From NCBI GenBank assembly GCA_964592255.1, contig CAZQCI010000016.1:1-31559 (forward strand): a DNA stretch of 31,559 bases, given 5' to 3'. Origin of the DNA: CAZQCI01 sp964592255. GTDB taxonomy: Bacteria > UBA10199 > SBBF01. The translations under genes and the position numbers were made by a program. Shown one piece after another: positions 15,076-23,136 of the stretch; position 1 is the first letter of the stretch; every line of letters begins with the position of its first letter. The notes under the pieces were generated by a model. That model searched no databases, had not been told where the DNA came from, and saw only the letters and a list, made by a program, of their open reading frames with translations.

Positions 15076-16779
15076 ATGTCTGTTACGCCTTTACCGACGG
15101 CTGTGACTCGTCTAGAGCTGACGCCCCAGGTGTCTGTGGGAATTGATAGGTGGCATCAGCAAGACCACGACGATCAATCGGCTTATCAAGGGTCCCAAAC
15201 TAAATTGGGGCTTAAGGCCTTGTGGCGTGTGCCGCACACTGTGGACCCTTTTGTCGCGGCCAGCTTTGTATTGGGACAATCCAGCCAGGAGTTAAGTTCT
15301 CCTATTTTAGGGGCGACCTATGCCTTGATCAACCGTCGTGGGTTAGAGTTTGAAACCGGTGTTGAAATCGATAAAACCGACAAGGGTAATTTGGCTATCC
15401 CTGTTAGTGCCTATGTGCAGACAGGACAGGCCCGTGGTTTAGCTCCTCTAACTGGATCGGATCAATTTGATGATTTAAAAAATTATTCTGAAGCCGGACT
15501 CAAAGTAGGCCTTAATATTAACAGAAAAGATTTACATTTTGGTTTTTACACCAATTGGGGACGGCGTACTTATTTTGGGCAAACACCGGGTTATGCGTCT
15601 TCTAGTTTAAATGGATCCTTGGGGACTGTTTTTGGGTTGGGTTTTTCGATAGGCTGGACTCCTGCACGTAAAAAATTGATTAATACCGTTCCTGTTATTC
15701 AACATCCCCAACCATCGAATGCTGATCCCTTAAATTCTGATGCATCAACTTTAGATGAACAGACTCTTGATGAACAGAATGCCGGTGGGACAAGTTCCGA
15801 TTCAGGAAGTATAGATTCAACGAGTCCCGACTCTACGAGTCCCGACTCTACGAGTCCCGACTCTACGAGTCCCGACTCTGCGAGTCCTGGTGAGGCTGTG
15901 TCAGATGGTGGTACTGTAGAGGGGGAGGCTTCTACGTCGGTTGTTGATGCCGCAACGGTATCAGGAGGAACCACGTCATCTTCATCGAGCAGTGGCTCTA
16001 CAAAGCCATCAAGTAAGCCGGCTTCTTCTTCAACTGCTTCAAAGCCAACACCGGAGACAACACCAGTAGCATCCACAACGCCTACCGCTCCGGCTCCTGT
16101 TGCGCATAAGCTGGGTTTGGTCTCTGGGCCTGGTGTTCATTTGAACCCCGAGACTGGAGTTTTTCATTCACACTTGGTGGGGTATTTACCTGTGCCTGAT
16201 ATGAACAAGATGCTTGATGTACTAACAGGAAAAGATGAAAAATCTTTTAATGCTTTAAACCCAAATCATATTTTAGCTGAAGGTACTCATTATGACGCGG
16301 CTGCTCAAACACTGACTTGTTATTTTTATTATACTTACACTCCACCCCCGGTGGAAACGCCTTTTGGAAGTGTTGATGTGGATCCTCAACTTTTGGTTGT
16401 TGGGCTTAAATTTAAAGTGAATGTTTCTACTTTTGAAACAGCTAATGGAACAGGGTATAAGGTGGTTTATTCTCAAGCGGGCCAAGTCCCTTCTACATTC
16501 AAAGGACAGAAGAAGCCATTTGAGAAAGTCGATGTCTACAATGTAGAGTCACACAAGACAACCTTGACTTTAACTCCTGAGCCTCATGCTTCTGGTACGC
16601 CTGTTTATAAATTCGATTGGGTCACTGATAATACCATGCCTTCTGCCGATCTTTATAAATTGAAGGCTTATCAATTGCACGAGGAAGGAATTTTCCAAAT
16701 TATTGAGCAGCAAACCAACCAAATGTTTACAGAGACTTTCAATAATGCGCTCAAAACCTTGAAAAAGGTATCGACATGA
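15076..16779 (+). CDS. ELTP-barrel family protein C (unrecognised function)
   Basis: The 567-residue product starts at ATG 15076, 8 bases after GAAGGAG. After 13 residues the shared barrel-like domain runs from LELTPQVSVG to VFGLGFSIGWTPARKK (about residue 200). There is no signal peptide. The linker is Ser/Thr/Asp/Pro-rich and contains four exact copies of a 15-base repeat encoding DSTSP units, then Ser-rich and Thr-Pro stretches. The C-terminal part (from about residue 350) matches the end of protein B: LVGYLPVPDMNKMLDVLTG is like MVGYVAIKDVDAAAKVFSG, and TETFNNALKTLKKV is like AQTFNNAIQVVSAL. The stop overlaps the start of the next family member by four bases (ATGA), so both are co-translated. 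Confidence 0.8.
   Translation: MSVTPLPTAVTRLELTPQVSVGIDRWHQQDHDDQSAYQGSQTKLGLKALWRVPHTVDPFVAASFVLGQSSQELSSPILGATYALINRRGLEFETGVEIDKTDKGNLAIPVSAYVQTGQARGLAPLTGSDQFDDLKNYSEAGLKVGLNINRKDLHFGFYTNWGRRTYFGQTPGYASSSLNGSLGTVFGLGFSIGWTPARKKLINTVPVIQHPQPSNADPLNSDASTLDEQTLDEQNAGGTSSDSGSIDSTSPDSTSPDSTSPDSTSPDSASPGEAVSDGGTVEGEASTSVVDAATVSGGTTSSSSSSGSTKPSSKPASSSTASKPTPETTPVASTTPTAPAPVAHKLGLVSGPGVHLNPETGVFHSHLVGYLPVPDMNKMLDVLTGKDEKSFNALNPNHILAEGTHYDAAAQTLTCYFYYTYTPPPVETPFGSVDVDPQLLVVGLKFKVNVSTFETANGTGYKVVYSQAGQVPSTFKGQKKPFEKVDVYNVESHKTTLTLTPEPHASGTPVYKFDWVTDNTMPSADLYKLKAYQLHEEGIFQIIEQQTNQMFTETFNNALKTLKKVST
15820..15879 (+). repeat. Four exact tandem 15-bp repeats inside protein C
   Basis: The unit ACGAGTCCCGACTCT is present four times without mismatch (15820-15834, 15835-15849, 15850-15864, 15865-15879), and a fifth, diverged copy follows (GCGAGTCCTGG). 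It encodes (T-S-P-D-S)n. The unit is a multiple of three, so gain or loss of copies changes linker length without a frameshift. Confidence 0.95.
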
Positions 16780-18611
16780 TTAAAAACGCTTCTTTTACAG
16801 AGTTGACGCCTTATGTTTCTGTGGGGATGGATTGCATTCAATCCAAGCAGAAGGGCACTGCATCTTCTGGCATAGGTTTAGAAGGAAAAGTGGGTATTAA
16901 GGCTTTATGGCATCAAGATCGAATTTTGAACCCTTATGTTTCAGCCGATTTTGTGTTGGGTCAAAATTTTTGGAATCAACATTCAGTGAATCGATTTGGT
17001 GTGAGAGGACAAGCCGGTTTGCAAATAGATTTAACTCGTGATGGCAGTGTGAGTCTGCCTATGGGGATTTATGTTGAAGGTGGTAAAGCGCATGGCAGTT
17101 TGGGGAATTTGAGTGATTTAGCAAGTTATCAAGGTGGGGGTTTAGCCACGGGGTTGAGTGTCCATTTTAAAAATCTTAATTTAGGTTTAACAGTTAATTA
17201 TGGCGCTCGTACTTTTTTAGGAAGCAGTGAAGGCTATACCGCAGCCAGTTTGAGTGAAGAAGCGACTCGAGGATTTGGTTTAGGTTTTCAAATGGGTTGG
17301 TCTTCTAGAAGAAAAAGTGTGGTTGCCGATCTCCCCGTGTTAGGTACGCCAGCCGTTGATACGGATGCAAACACTTTTACCGTCAATGGTAATCAGGCCA
17401 TTCAGTTTCCTGGCAACCCACATACTTATCATGTGGCGTTCGGTAATACCCAGGTGTTGATTTTAGATGCGAACGGCCCTGAAGATCATTTGATGTCTGT
17501 AGGCGATCGCGTGATGTTTGATGGGCAATCTTGGATGTTAGCCAGGTTAATACCTCCTCTGACCAATGAATGGGGCTATGTGAGCGGAGGTGTCGCTGTT
17601 TTTCAAAAATCAGAAGGGCAGAGTGTGGGCTCTCTTGCAACGTCTACAGGTATAGGGTTGACACAGGGATTAGAGGAGAGTGCTGTCTTAGCAGGGGCCG
17701 ATATTTTAAGTGGAGAGATGTCTTCTCTACCTTCGGCTGTCCCTATGGCTTCAACGACAACTCCATCATCGTCAGCAGCCACAACGTCAGCAGTGACTTC
17801 AGCCGCCCCAACAACATCGTCAGCTCCGTCTACTTCTAAGCCAGCGTCATCGGCTACTTTACATCCTGATTTTGTAACAACGGCGGAAGATGCGTGGATG
17901 CGTCAGTCAGACAATCATATTGTGGCTTACATTAATGAAAACAATGAAGCGACGGTGAAATTAAAAATCCCTCCTGGATTGAGCATTGACGATTTTTTAA
18001 AGAACTTACTGCCTTACCCTGTAGATATTGAGCCCGATATTGTTGAAGTGGCGTTTCAGGCGGATTACAAAGGAGGACACTATTTTCTTACCAGCACACG
18101 GGCTGCCGGTTATTTTACGCCCATTGTAACAAAATATGATTACACCATTGATAAAAACGGTGTTCTACGATTTACATGGACGGAAGCCACTCTTGATAGA
18201 AGTTTCAATCCAAAATCTCATGATCAAGAATTTAATAAAGAATTTTTTGCGGATCCTGCTGTGAAGCGCAAATTGAAAGAGGCTATGGGCAAAGCGGGAA
18301 AAAATAATTCAGATGAAGCCGTTAATGATTATATTGCGGACATCATTGAGGCCAGCCCTCGTGTTCAAGGGGTTTACGGGCATCATTATTACGACCCTAA
18401 AACCGGTTATTATGAATATCAACAGCGCGTTGGTTTTGGTAACTGGCTTGTTGAAAGTGCCATGAAAGCTTTTGGGGATAGTGGGACTTTTGGAGCCGCT
18501 TTAAAAGTGGCCTACAATGTGATGCAACGAAAAGATTATGCGGGTGCGCGTGGTTCTAAAGGAAAAGAAGTTATTGCAATGGATGGAAAAACCTACCGAG
18601 CCAGTCCGTAA
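16776..18611 (+). CDS. ELTP-barrel family protein D (unrecognised function)
   Basis: The 611-residue product starts at ATG 16776, overlapping the previous gene by ATGA. The shared domain begins almost at once (MIKNASFTELTPYVSVG) and ends FGLGFQMGWSSRRK at about residue 180. No signal peptide is present. A beta-rich region with VGDRVMFDGQSWMLARL follows (SH3-like in appearance), then an Ala/Ser/Thr/Pro linker (about 320-365). A C-terminal region contains IPPGLSIDDFL, YTIDKNGVLRFTWTEA and, near the end, GTFGAALKVAYNVM, which may be a diverged relative of the C-terminal module of proteins B and C. The stop directly abuts the convergent small gene at 18612. Confidence 0.8.
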   Translation: MIKNASFTELTPYVSVGMDCIQSKQKGTASSGIGLEGKVGIKALWHQDRILNPYVSADFVLGQNFWNQHSVNRFGVRGQAGLQIDLTRDGSVSLPMGIYVEGGKAHGSLGNLSDLASYQGGGLATGLSVHFKNLNLGLTVNYGARTFLGSSEGYTAASLSEEATRGFGLGFQMGWSSRRKSVVADLPVLGTPAVDTDANTFTVNGNQAIQFPGNPHTYHVAFGNTQVLILDANGPEDHLMSVGDRVMFDGQSWMLARLIPPLTNEWGYVSGGVAVFQKSEGQSVGSLATSTGIGLTQGLEESAVLAGADILSGEMSSLPSAVPMASTTTPSSSAATTSAVTSAAPTTSSAPSTSKPASSATLHPDFVTTAEDAWMRQSDNHIVAYINENNEATVKLKIPPGLSIDDFLKNLLPYPVDIEPDIVEVAFQADYKGGHYFLTSTRAAGYFTPIVTKYDYTIDKNGVLRFTWTEATLDRSFNPKSHDQEFNKEFFADPAVKRKLKEAMGKAGKNNSDEAVNDYIADIIEASPRVQGVYGHHYYDPKTGYYEYQQRVGFGNWLVESAMKAFGDSGTFGAALKVAYNVMQRKDYAGARGSKGKEVIAMDGKTYRASP

Positions 18612-18902
18612 TTAAAAAGAAAAATCTAAATACGAACCAATCGCTTTACCTTTTTGGAAGGAAAAATGAATTTGAGAATCGGGTGAGAGTGATTCTTTTA
18701 AATTGCTGTAGCCATTTGATAACGAATTATTTAATCCTACCAAGGCATCCCCTAAGCTGACCCTTTTTACTTTGTTACCTTCGGAATTATTTTGAAGAGA
18801 TGTGGATTGTTGTTTTTGTGTCATGTGTGCGTGGGCAGATGTTGTAAGGCTAAGCAGCGTGATGATGAAAACGAACCAGATTGTTTTTCTACCCCAACAC
18901 AT
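18612..18902 (-). CDS. Small secreted protein (96 aa), unknown
   Basis: The N-terminus is a clear Sec signal peptide: charged start MCWGRK, hydrophobic core TIWFVFIITLLSLTTS and an A-H-A type cleavage site near residue 25. The mature part of about 70 residues is polar (KQQSTSLQNNSEGNKVKRVSLGDALVGLNNSLSNGYSNLKESL) and ends IGSYLDFSF. I do not recognise a family. It is convergent with protein D with no gap between the stops. It lies 40 bases downstream of rlmE and may be co-transcribed with it. It shows that normal Sec signals are easy to recognise in this genome, in contrast to the barrel proteins. Confidence 0.65.
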   Translation of the reverse strand: MCWGRKTIWFVFIITLLSLTTSAHAHMTQKQQSTSLQNNSEGNKVKRVSLGDALVGLNNSLSNGYSNLKESLSPDSQIHFSFQKGKAIGSYLDFSF

Positions 18903-18942
18903 GGTCCTCAGTCTAACAGACTTTAATATAAAAATGTCAAAA

Positions 18943-19536
18943 TTATTTTAAAAAATTTGCGATCAGGTAGATTTCGGCAGAGGTTTTACGCGTAGCGTCA
19001 GGAGTGAGTGAGGACACTTTTTCGAAAGACAGCCTTAGTTCTTTTTTAAAGGGCTCTAAATCGGGGCCTGGAAAAATTTTTACGATGAGGCTGCCTCCTT
19101 TTTTGAGAACTTTTTTTGAAAATTGAAGCGCTGCATCACAAACTTCTAAAGAGGCAGCTAAATCTTTGAATTTAATGCCGCTGATATTAGGTGACATGTC
19201 GGAGAGCACCCAATCTGCAGGTCCACCTAAAGCTTGGATGATATGTTCTTGTTGGGGGGCTTCCAAAAAATTTCCCTGAATAAAGGTAACAGAAGAGGTT
19301 GGGGTATATTGAAGGGGGAGCAGGTCGATGCCGACAATGGATCCGGCTGTTTTTAGCTTTTCTTCGGCTACTTTAAGCCATCCTCCTGGGGCACACCCTA
19401 AATCCACAATTTTTCGTCCTGGTTTGAGAATGCTGAATTTTTTATCAAGTTCAATCAGTTTATAGGCCGAACGGGCGGGGTAGCCTTCTTTTTTGGCCTG
19501 CTGGTAAAACCTATCTTTGCGATTATATTGAGACAT
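18943..19536 (-). CDS. rlmE: 23S rRNA 2'-O-methyltransferase RlmE (FtsJ)
   Basis: RlmE methylates the 2'-O of U2552 in the 23S rRNA A loop using S-adenosylmethionine. From ATG 19536 (MSQYNRKDRFYQQAKKEGYPARSAYKL) the protein has 197 residues. The SAM motif is IVDLGCAPGGW (43-53), and the catalytic tetrad is visible as K26, D113 (LSDMSPN), K153 (LIVKIFPG) and E188 (RKTSAEIYL). This start matches the short-form family N-terminus; the open frame upstream would add hydrophobic residues encoded by a hairpin region. No strong ribosome binding site is seen. Confidence 0.93.
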   Translation of the reverse strand: MSQYNRKDRFYQQAKKEGYPARSAYKLIELDKKFSILKPGRKIVDLGCAPGGWLKVAEEKLKTAGSIVGIDLLPLQYTPTSSVTFIQGNFLEAPQQEHIIQALGGPADWVLSDMSPNISGIKFKDLAASLEVCDAALQFSKKVLKKGGSLIVKIFPGPDLEPFKKELRLSFEKVSSLTPDATRKTSAEIYLIANFLK

Positions 19537-19582
19537 ATGGTTGATTAACTTTTCGTTAGTAGATCTGAATCCTGCAACCATA

Positions 19583-19636
19583 AGTAATTCTAACTTTTTC
19601 TTAAGCACTAACGTGCAAAGAAAAAGTTGAATTACT
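19583..19636. repeat. Long imperfect hairpin upstream of rlmE
   Basis: AGTAATTCTAACTTTTTCTT...GCAC (19583-19608) pairs with GTGC...AAGAAAAAGTTGAATTACT (19613-19636) around a TAAC loop. It gives a stem of about 24 pairs with one bulged T and a small internal loop. It lies between the divergent rlmE and the gene at 19820. In the rlmE direction it would be in the leader. It may be a MITE-like relic, a terminator or a leader structure; the sequence does not decide. Confidence 0.6.
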
Positions 19637-19819
19637 ATATTATCAAAATGGGGTGATAAGTCCGATAATCGAACCCTTAAGTCCCCAGATCGGTTTTTCA
19701 ATAATCTTTTTGATAATAAAAATCAACATAAAAATAAGTAAAATCAAATAGTTATATTTTTTTTAAAAAAAGGGTATTTTGGCGAAAAGTTTGCAATGTT
19801 TCTTCATGAGGACAAGTGT

Positions 19820-20332
19820 ATGGCGCGTGATGTTACATTAAAAACTCCTGAGGAAGCTAGCTTCAGAGAAGACCATTCTGTTGGGGCTAGTATGACGGTA
19901 GCTGTGGACCATCTGGGGGACCCGGATGTAGATGCCCGTCTAGAAGTTTTAGGGGTGGCTCCAGATGCTCACGAAACCAAAGTTGGTTTGGATGAGGTGA
20001 TTCAGAAAAAGTGCTGGGCCAATAGTCCTTTGTCCGGCGGGGCCCGTGTGTATGGTGATCCATTGGATTTACAAGGGAGCTTAAGAAGTCGTTTAGCAGA
20101 CGATTTTGATGAATGTGTGGTTGATTTGTGTTGTGACAAACAGCATGAGTCTTATTTAAGATTAGCGGCCGATTTATGGTTGGGTGGTGCCCCGGCGGAA
20201 GATAATATTTCTTATATTAATGGTCGTCCTCTTCAAGAAGTGAGACTTCCTTTTTTTCCTGATTCAATCAGTGCGGATGAATTAGGTTTGGATATGTCGG
20301 AGTTAGAAGATGGTTTGTGCCAAGTGGACTAG
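19820..20332 (+). CDS. Hypothetical acidic protein (170 aa)
   Basis: Not recognised. From ATG 19820 (MARDVTLKTPEEASF) the product is strongly acidic, with no signal peptide and no transmembrane segment. It contains a Cys-rich patch, DECVVDLCCDKQHE, and ends DELGLDMSELEDGLCQVD. I prefer 19820 to the ATG at 19796 because GAGGA lies at proper distance before it. The 120-bp region upstream is very AT-rich. A possible weak sigma-28-like -10 box (TCCGATAA, 19661-19668) lies far upstream with a less good -35. Confidence 0.6.
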   Translation: MARDVTLKTPEEASFREDHSVGASMTVAVDHLGDPDVDARLEVLGVAPDAHETKVGLDEVIQKKCWANSPLSGGARVYGDPLDLQGSLRSRLADDFDECVVDLCCDKQHESYLRLAADLWLGGAPAEDNISYINGRPLQEVRLPFFPDSISADELGLDMSELEDGLCQVD

Positions 20333-20379
20333 TGGAAAGGGATTGTCTTTTTTAAAAATCTGTTTCAAAATCGCAATCT

Positions 20380-20790
20380 ATGTCAATTAAACCTCCATCC
20401 ATTGGAAATTCTTCCCCGGCACAGTCAACCCCTACAACTTCAACCCCTACAGCTACGTCGACAGAAGTTCCTGTTAATGTGGTTAATCCGGAGGCTGTGG
20501 CCAAAGCCCTTAAAGATTACCAAAAAATTCGCGATAAGCTCAAACAGCCCAATCTTTCTGGAGCGGCAGGTTTATTTACCGAAAATGTTGTTTTTCCGGC
20601 GGAACTGCTTGATCCTAATAATCCGGCTAACGATCCCAAGTTTCTTCATCTCTTGCTGGCTCTGTTTGGTTTGAAGGAAATGAAACAGTTTTTTCAAACG
20701 GAAGAGCAGATGGTGGAAGAGGATACAGAAGAATCTGATGAGCAGTCTGATGATTCGTCTGATGATGACTCTGATGACCAGTCCGCCTGA
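20380..20790 (+). CDS. Hypothetical protein (136 aa), disordered ends
   Basis: Not recognised. Residues 1-35 are Ser/Thr/Pro-rich (SPAQSTPTTSTPTATST), like the linkers of the barrel proteins. The middle (about 36-110) is helical and includes EAVAKALKDYQKIRDKLKQ and FLHLLLALFGLKEMKQFFQ. The last 25 residues are an Asp/Glu/Ser tail encoded by imperfect TCTGATGA repeats. No signal peptide and no clear Shine-Dalgarno are seen. rlmB starts two bases after the stop, so the genes are probably co-translated. Confidence 0.6.
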   Translation: MSIKPPSIGNSSPAQSTPTTSTPTATSTEVPVNVVNPEAVAKALKDYQKIRDKLKQPNLSGAAGLFTENVVFPAELLDPNNPANDPKFLHLLLALFGLKEMKQFFQTEEQMVEEDTEESDEQSDDSSDDDSDDQSA

Positions 20791-20792
20791 CC

Positions 20793-21533
20793 ATGCCTCA
20801 AATTCTTTTTGGAAAAAATCCCGTAATTGAAGCGATGAAAGCCCGGAAACGCCGTTTTTTTGAAGGCTATCTTTTAGGAAAAAGGGGCGAGCCCCTTGAT
20901 GCGGCTCTTGCGGCAGAATTTAAACAATCCAAAATTCCATTTAAAATTATTGAGAGGTCCCAGATGGATTCTTTGGCGGAAACTCCTCACCATCAAGGGG
21001 TGGCAGTTCGTGTATCGGATTTTCCTTATGTCGAGCTGGAACATCTCATGAGTCGTCATTCTCAACGGGCATTTTTTTTGATGTGTGACTCACTCCAAGA
21101 TCCGCAAAACTTTGGGGCCTTATGTCGGTCGGCCTATTGTTTTGGCGTGGATGCTATTCTGATCAATAAAGACCAATCTGTGGAAGTGACCCCGGTGGTT
21201 TCCAAGGCTTCTGCGGGTGCTGTGGAACATCTTCCAGTAGCTCGATTGACCAATTTGGCCCGTGCACTTGGTGAATTGAAAGAAAACGGTTTTTGGAGTT
21301 ATTCAACCGATGTAGAACAAGGATCTTCTTTGTATGATATCGACCCTTCTGAAAAAATTGTTTTTGTATTAGGAAGCGAAGGAAAGGGAGTCCGTCGCTT
21401 GATTCGAGAAGAGTGTGATTTTAAAATCAATATTCCTATGGCACGCTCTTTCGATTCTCTTAATGTCGCCCAGGCCGGCACACTTATTTGCTACGAGATC
21501 GCCAAGAAGAGAACACATTCTTCATCCATTTGA
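20793..21533 (+). CDS. rlmB: 23S rRNA 2'-O-methyltransferase RlmB (TrmH/SPOUT family)
   Basis: This SPOUT-family enzyme methylates 2'-O-ribose in rRNA (G2251 for RlmB). The 246 residues have an N-terminal L30e-like substrate-binding part (ILFGKNPVIEAMKARKRRFFEGYL, about 1-75). The knotted SPOUT domain follows with motif 1 DSLQDPQNFGALCRSA, the VSKASAGAVEHLPV stretch, motif 2 FVLGSEGKGVRRL and motif 3 INIPMARSFDSLNVAQAGTLICYE. A role as a tRNA TrmH-like enzyme cannot be fully excluded, but the N-terminal domain favours RlmB. The last 50 bases overlap the 3' end of the convergent murJ. Confidence 0.9.
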   Translation: MPQILFGKNPVIEAMKARKRRFFEGYLLGKRGEPLDAALAAEFKQSKIPFKIIERSQMDSLAETPHHQGVAVRVSDFPYVELEHLMSRHSQRAFFLMCDSLQDPQNFGALCRSAYCFGVDAILINKDQSVEVTPVVSKASAGAVEHLPVARLTNLARALGELKENGFWSYSTDVEQGSSLYDIDPSEKIVFVLGSEGKGVRRLIREECDFKINIPMARSFDSLNVAQAGTLICYEIAKKRTHSSSI

Positions 21534-23136
21534 CCTCATCCACCTCTAAGCGACTACAACAGAAATAATAAAAAAGAACGCTTGTACCAATAGGGGCCAT
21601 GACCAACGTCAAACGCGCCAATAAATGATTTGAATGGAGTGCTAAGAAAAGTCCACGATACATATTCCAACCAGCCAAAACAGATAGGGTTGAAGCGAAG
21701 GTGATTTTAAGAAGTTGTTTTAAAGAATACGTGTCGAACAAATTGGGGATTTTTTTTCGTAAAAACCATAACAGCATGGCGGCATTCCATAAGGCGACTA
21801 GAGAAGTTCCTAAGGCTAGTCCCCAATGGTGGAGATGAAAAACAAAAACAAAAATAAAATTAAGAAGAAAATTGATGCCGATGGAAATAAGCGAAATGAT
21901 CATCGGTGTGCGGGCATCGTTGTAAGCTAAAAAAACCGGCTGATAAATTTTGATGAAAGCGTAAAAAACAAGTCCCAACGCATACGCTTGTAAAGCATGA
22001 GCCGCTTGAAGGGTGTCATAAGACTTAAATTGGCCATGTTCATAAATCAGGCTAATGATTGGATGAGCCAAAGCGATAAGTCCTAGAGCGGAAGGAAGGC
22101 ATAAAAAAAGAGCCATATGGCTTGAATGTTTGAGTGTGTTTTTTAAATCATCCTCTTGGCCAGCAGAAAGCAGGCGGGCAATGGCTGGTGTGGTTGCCGA
22201 AGCGATGGCGACACCAAAAATGCCGATTGGAAATTGCATCAGGCGAAAAGAATAATTCAGCCACGATAGGCTCCCATCATTGAGATAACTGGCGAAATGA
22301 CTGTTGATCAGTACATTAATTTGCACGGCGGCTCCACCGATCATGGCTGGTAGCGTAAGTCGTAAGACTTGTTTGACCGACTCATCTTTCCAAAAAGGGA
22401 GAAATCGAAAACGATATCCCATTTTCATGAGCGATGGCATTTGTACTAGCCATTGTACTAGCCCCCCCAACAAAGTCCCTAAGGCCATGCCAGTAATGGC
22501 CCGTGTGGATTCTTCCCACGACAAAGGGGGTAGGGCTGTGCCATGTAGCCAATGGTTTAAAGGCGCTATGATGACGTGAGGGGCCAAAAGATAAGCTAGC
22601 CCTAAACCGGTGGCTACGGAAGTTATGTTAAAGAAGGTGGAGGCTGATTGTGGTAAAGCAAAATGTTCCCGAGCGTTTAACGCCCCCATGGCAATGGCAG
22701 AGAGTGAGACGAAAAGAATAAAAGGAAATAAAATTTGGTTTAACCAAACGGTAAGTTTAAATTTTTCCCCTTCAAAACCGGCTGCCACTAAAGAAACAAT
22801 TTGGGGTGAGAAAAAAATTCCCAGCATGACTATCAATCCGATAATCACGATGATGAGAGAAAAAATTTGATTTGTTAAACGCCAAGCGGCTTCGCTTTCT
22901 TTTTCAGGATCTTTTTTTGAGAAGACAGTGACGAAAGCGTTCGATAAGGCACCTTCGGCGCATAGATCGCGTAAGAGATTAGGAATGCGGAAGGCGGCTG
23001 TGAAGGCGTCAAATGCAGGGTGGGCGCCGAAAAAAAATGCAAATACGACTTCACGTACCAGTCCTGCAACCCGGCTACCAGAGACGGCCAGCGAGGCGAT
23101 GAAGGCATGTTTTTTTACAGAAGAGCTGCTCATCAT
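21484..23136 (-). CDS. murJ: Lipid II flippase MurJ
   Basis: MurJ (MviN) flips the peptidoglycan precursor lipid II across the cytoplasmic membrane. The 550-residue protein is a multi-pass membrane protein of the MOP superfamily. It has the N-terminal SGSRVAGLVREVVFAFFFGAHPAFDAFTAAFRIPNLLRDLCAEGALSNAFVTVF block, which is diagnostic. The ALNAREHFALPQSAS and FPIGIFGVAIASATTPAIARL segments and KIYQPVFLAYNDARTPM are also typical. Two adjacent ATGs (23136 and 23133) are possible starts; no clear ribosome binding site separates them. It is divergent from the glycosidase gene at 23249. Confidence 0.95.
   Translation of the reverse strand: MMSSSSVKKHAFIASLAVSGSRVAGLVREVVFAFFFGAHPAFDAFTAAFRIPNLLRDLCAEGALSNAFVTVFSKKDPEKESEAAWRLTNQIFSLIIVIIGLIVMLGIFFSPQIVSLVAAGFEGEKFKLTVWLNQILFPFILFVSLSAIAMGALNAREHFALPQSASTFFNITSVATGLGLAYLLAPHVIIAPLNHWLHGTALPPLSWEESTRAITGMALGTLLGGLVQWLVQMPSLMKMGYRFRFLPFWKDESVKQVLRLTLPAMIGGAAVQINVLINSHFASYLNDGSLSWLNYSFRLMQFPIGIFGVAIASATTPAIARLLSAGQEDDLKNTLKHSSHMALFLCLPSALGLIALAHPIISLIYEHGQFKSYDTLQAAHALQAYALGLVFYAFIKIYQPVFLAYNDARTPMIISLISIGINFLLNFIFVFVFHLHHWGLALGTSLVALWNAAMLLWFLRKKIPNLFDTYSLKQLLKITFASTLSVLAGWNMYRGLFLALHSNHLLARLTLVMAPIGTSVLFYYFCCSRLEVDEVKWMKNVFSSWRSRSK

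Noticed and set aside
15699..16076. Leftward 125-codon open frame inside protein C
   Set aside because: It is the antisense reading of the repeat-rich Ser/Thr/Pro linker; it consists of the same repeats and has no ribosome binding site.
17697..17704. GCCGATAT inside protein D as a further sigma-28 promoter
   Set aside because: No CAAC-type box lies 18 bases before it and it is within a coding region.
19644..19668. CAAA...TCCGATAA as a fourth sigma-28 promoter for the gene at 19820
   Set aside because: Spacing is 17 and not 18, the -35 box deviates, and the gene is about 150 bases away; kept only as a weak possibility.
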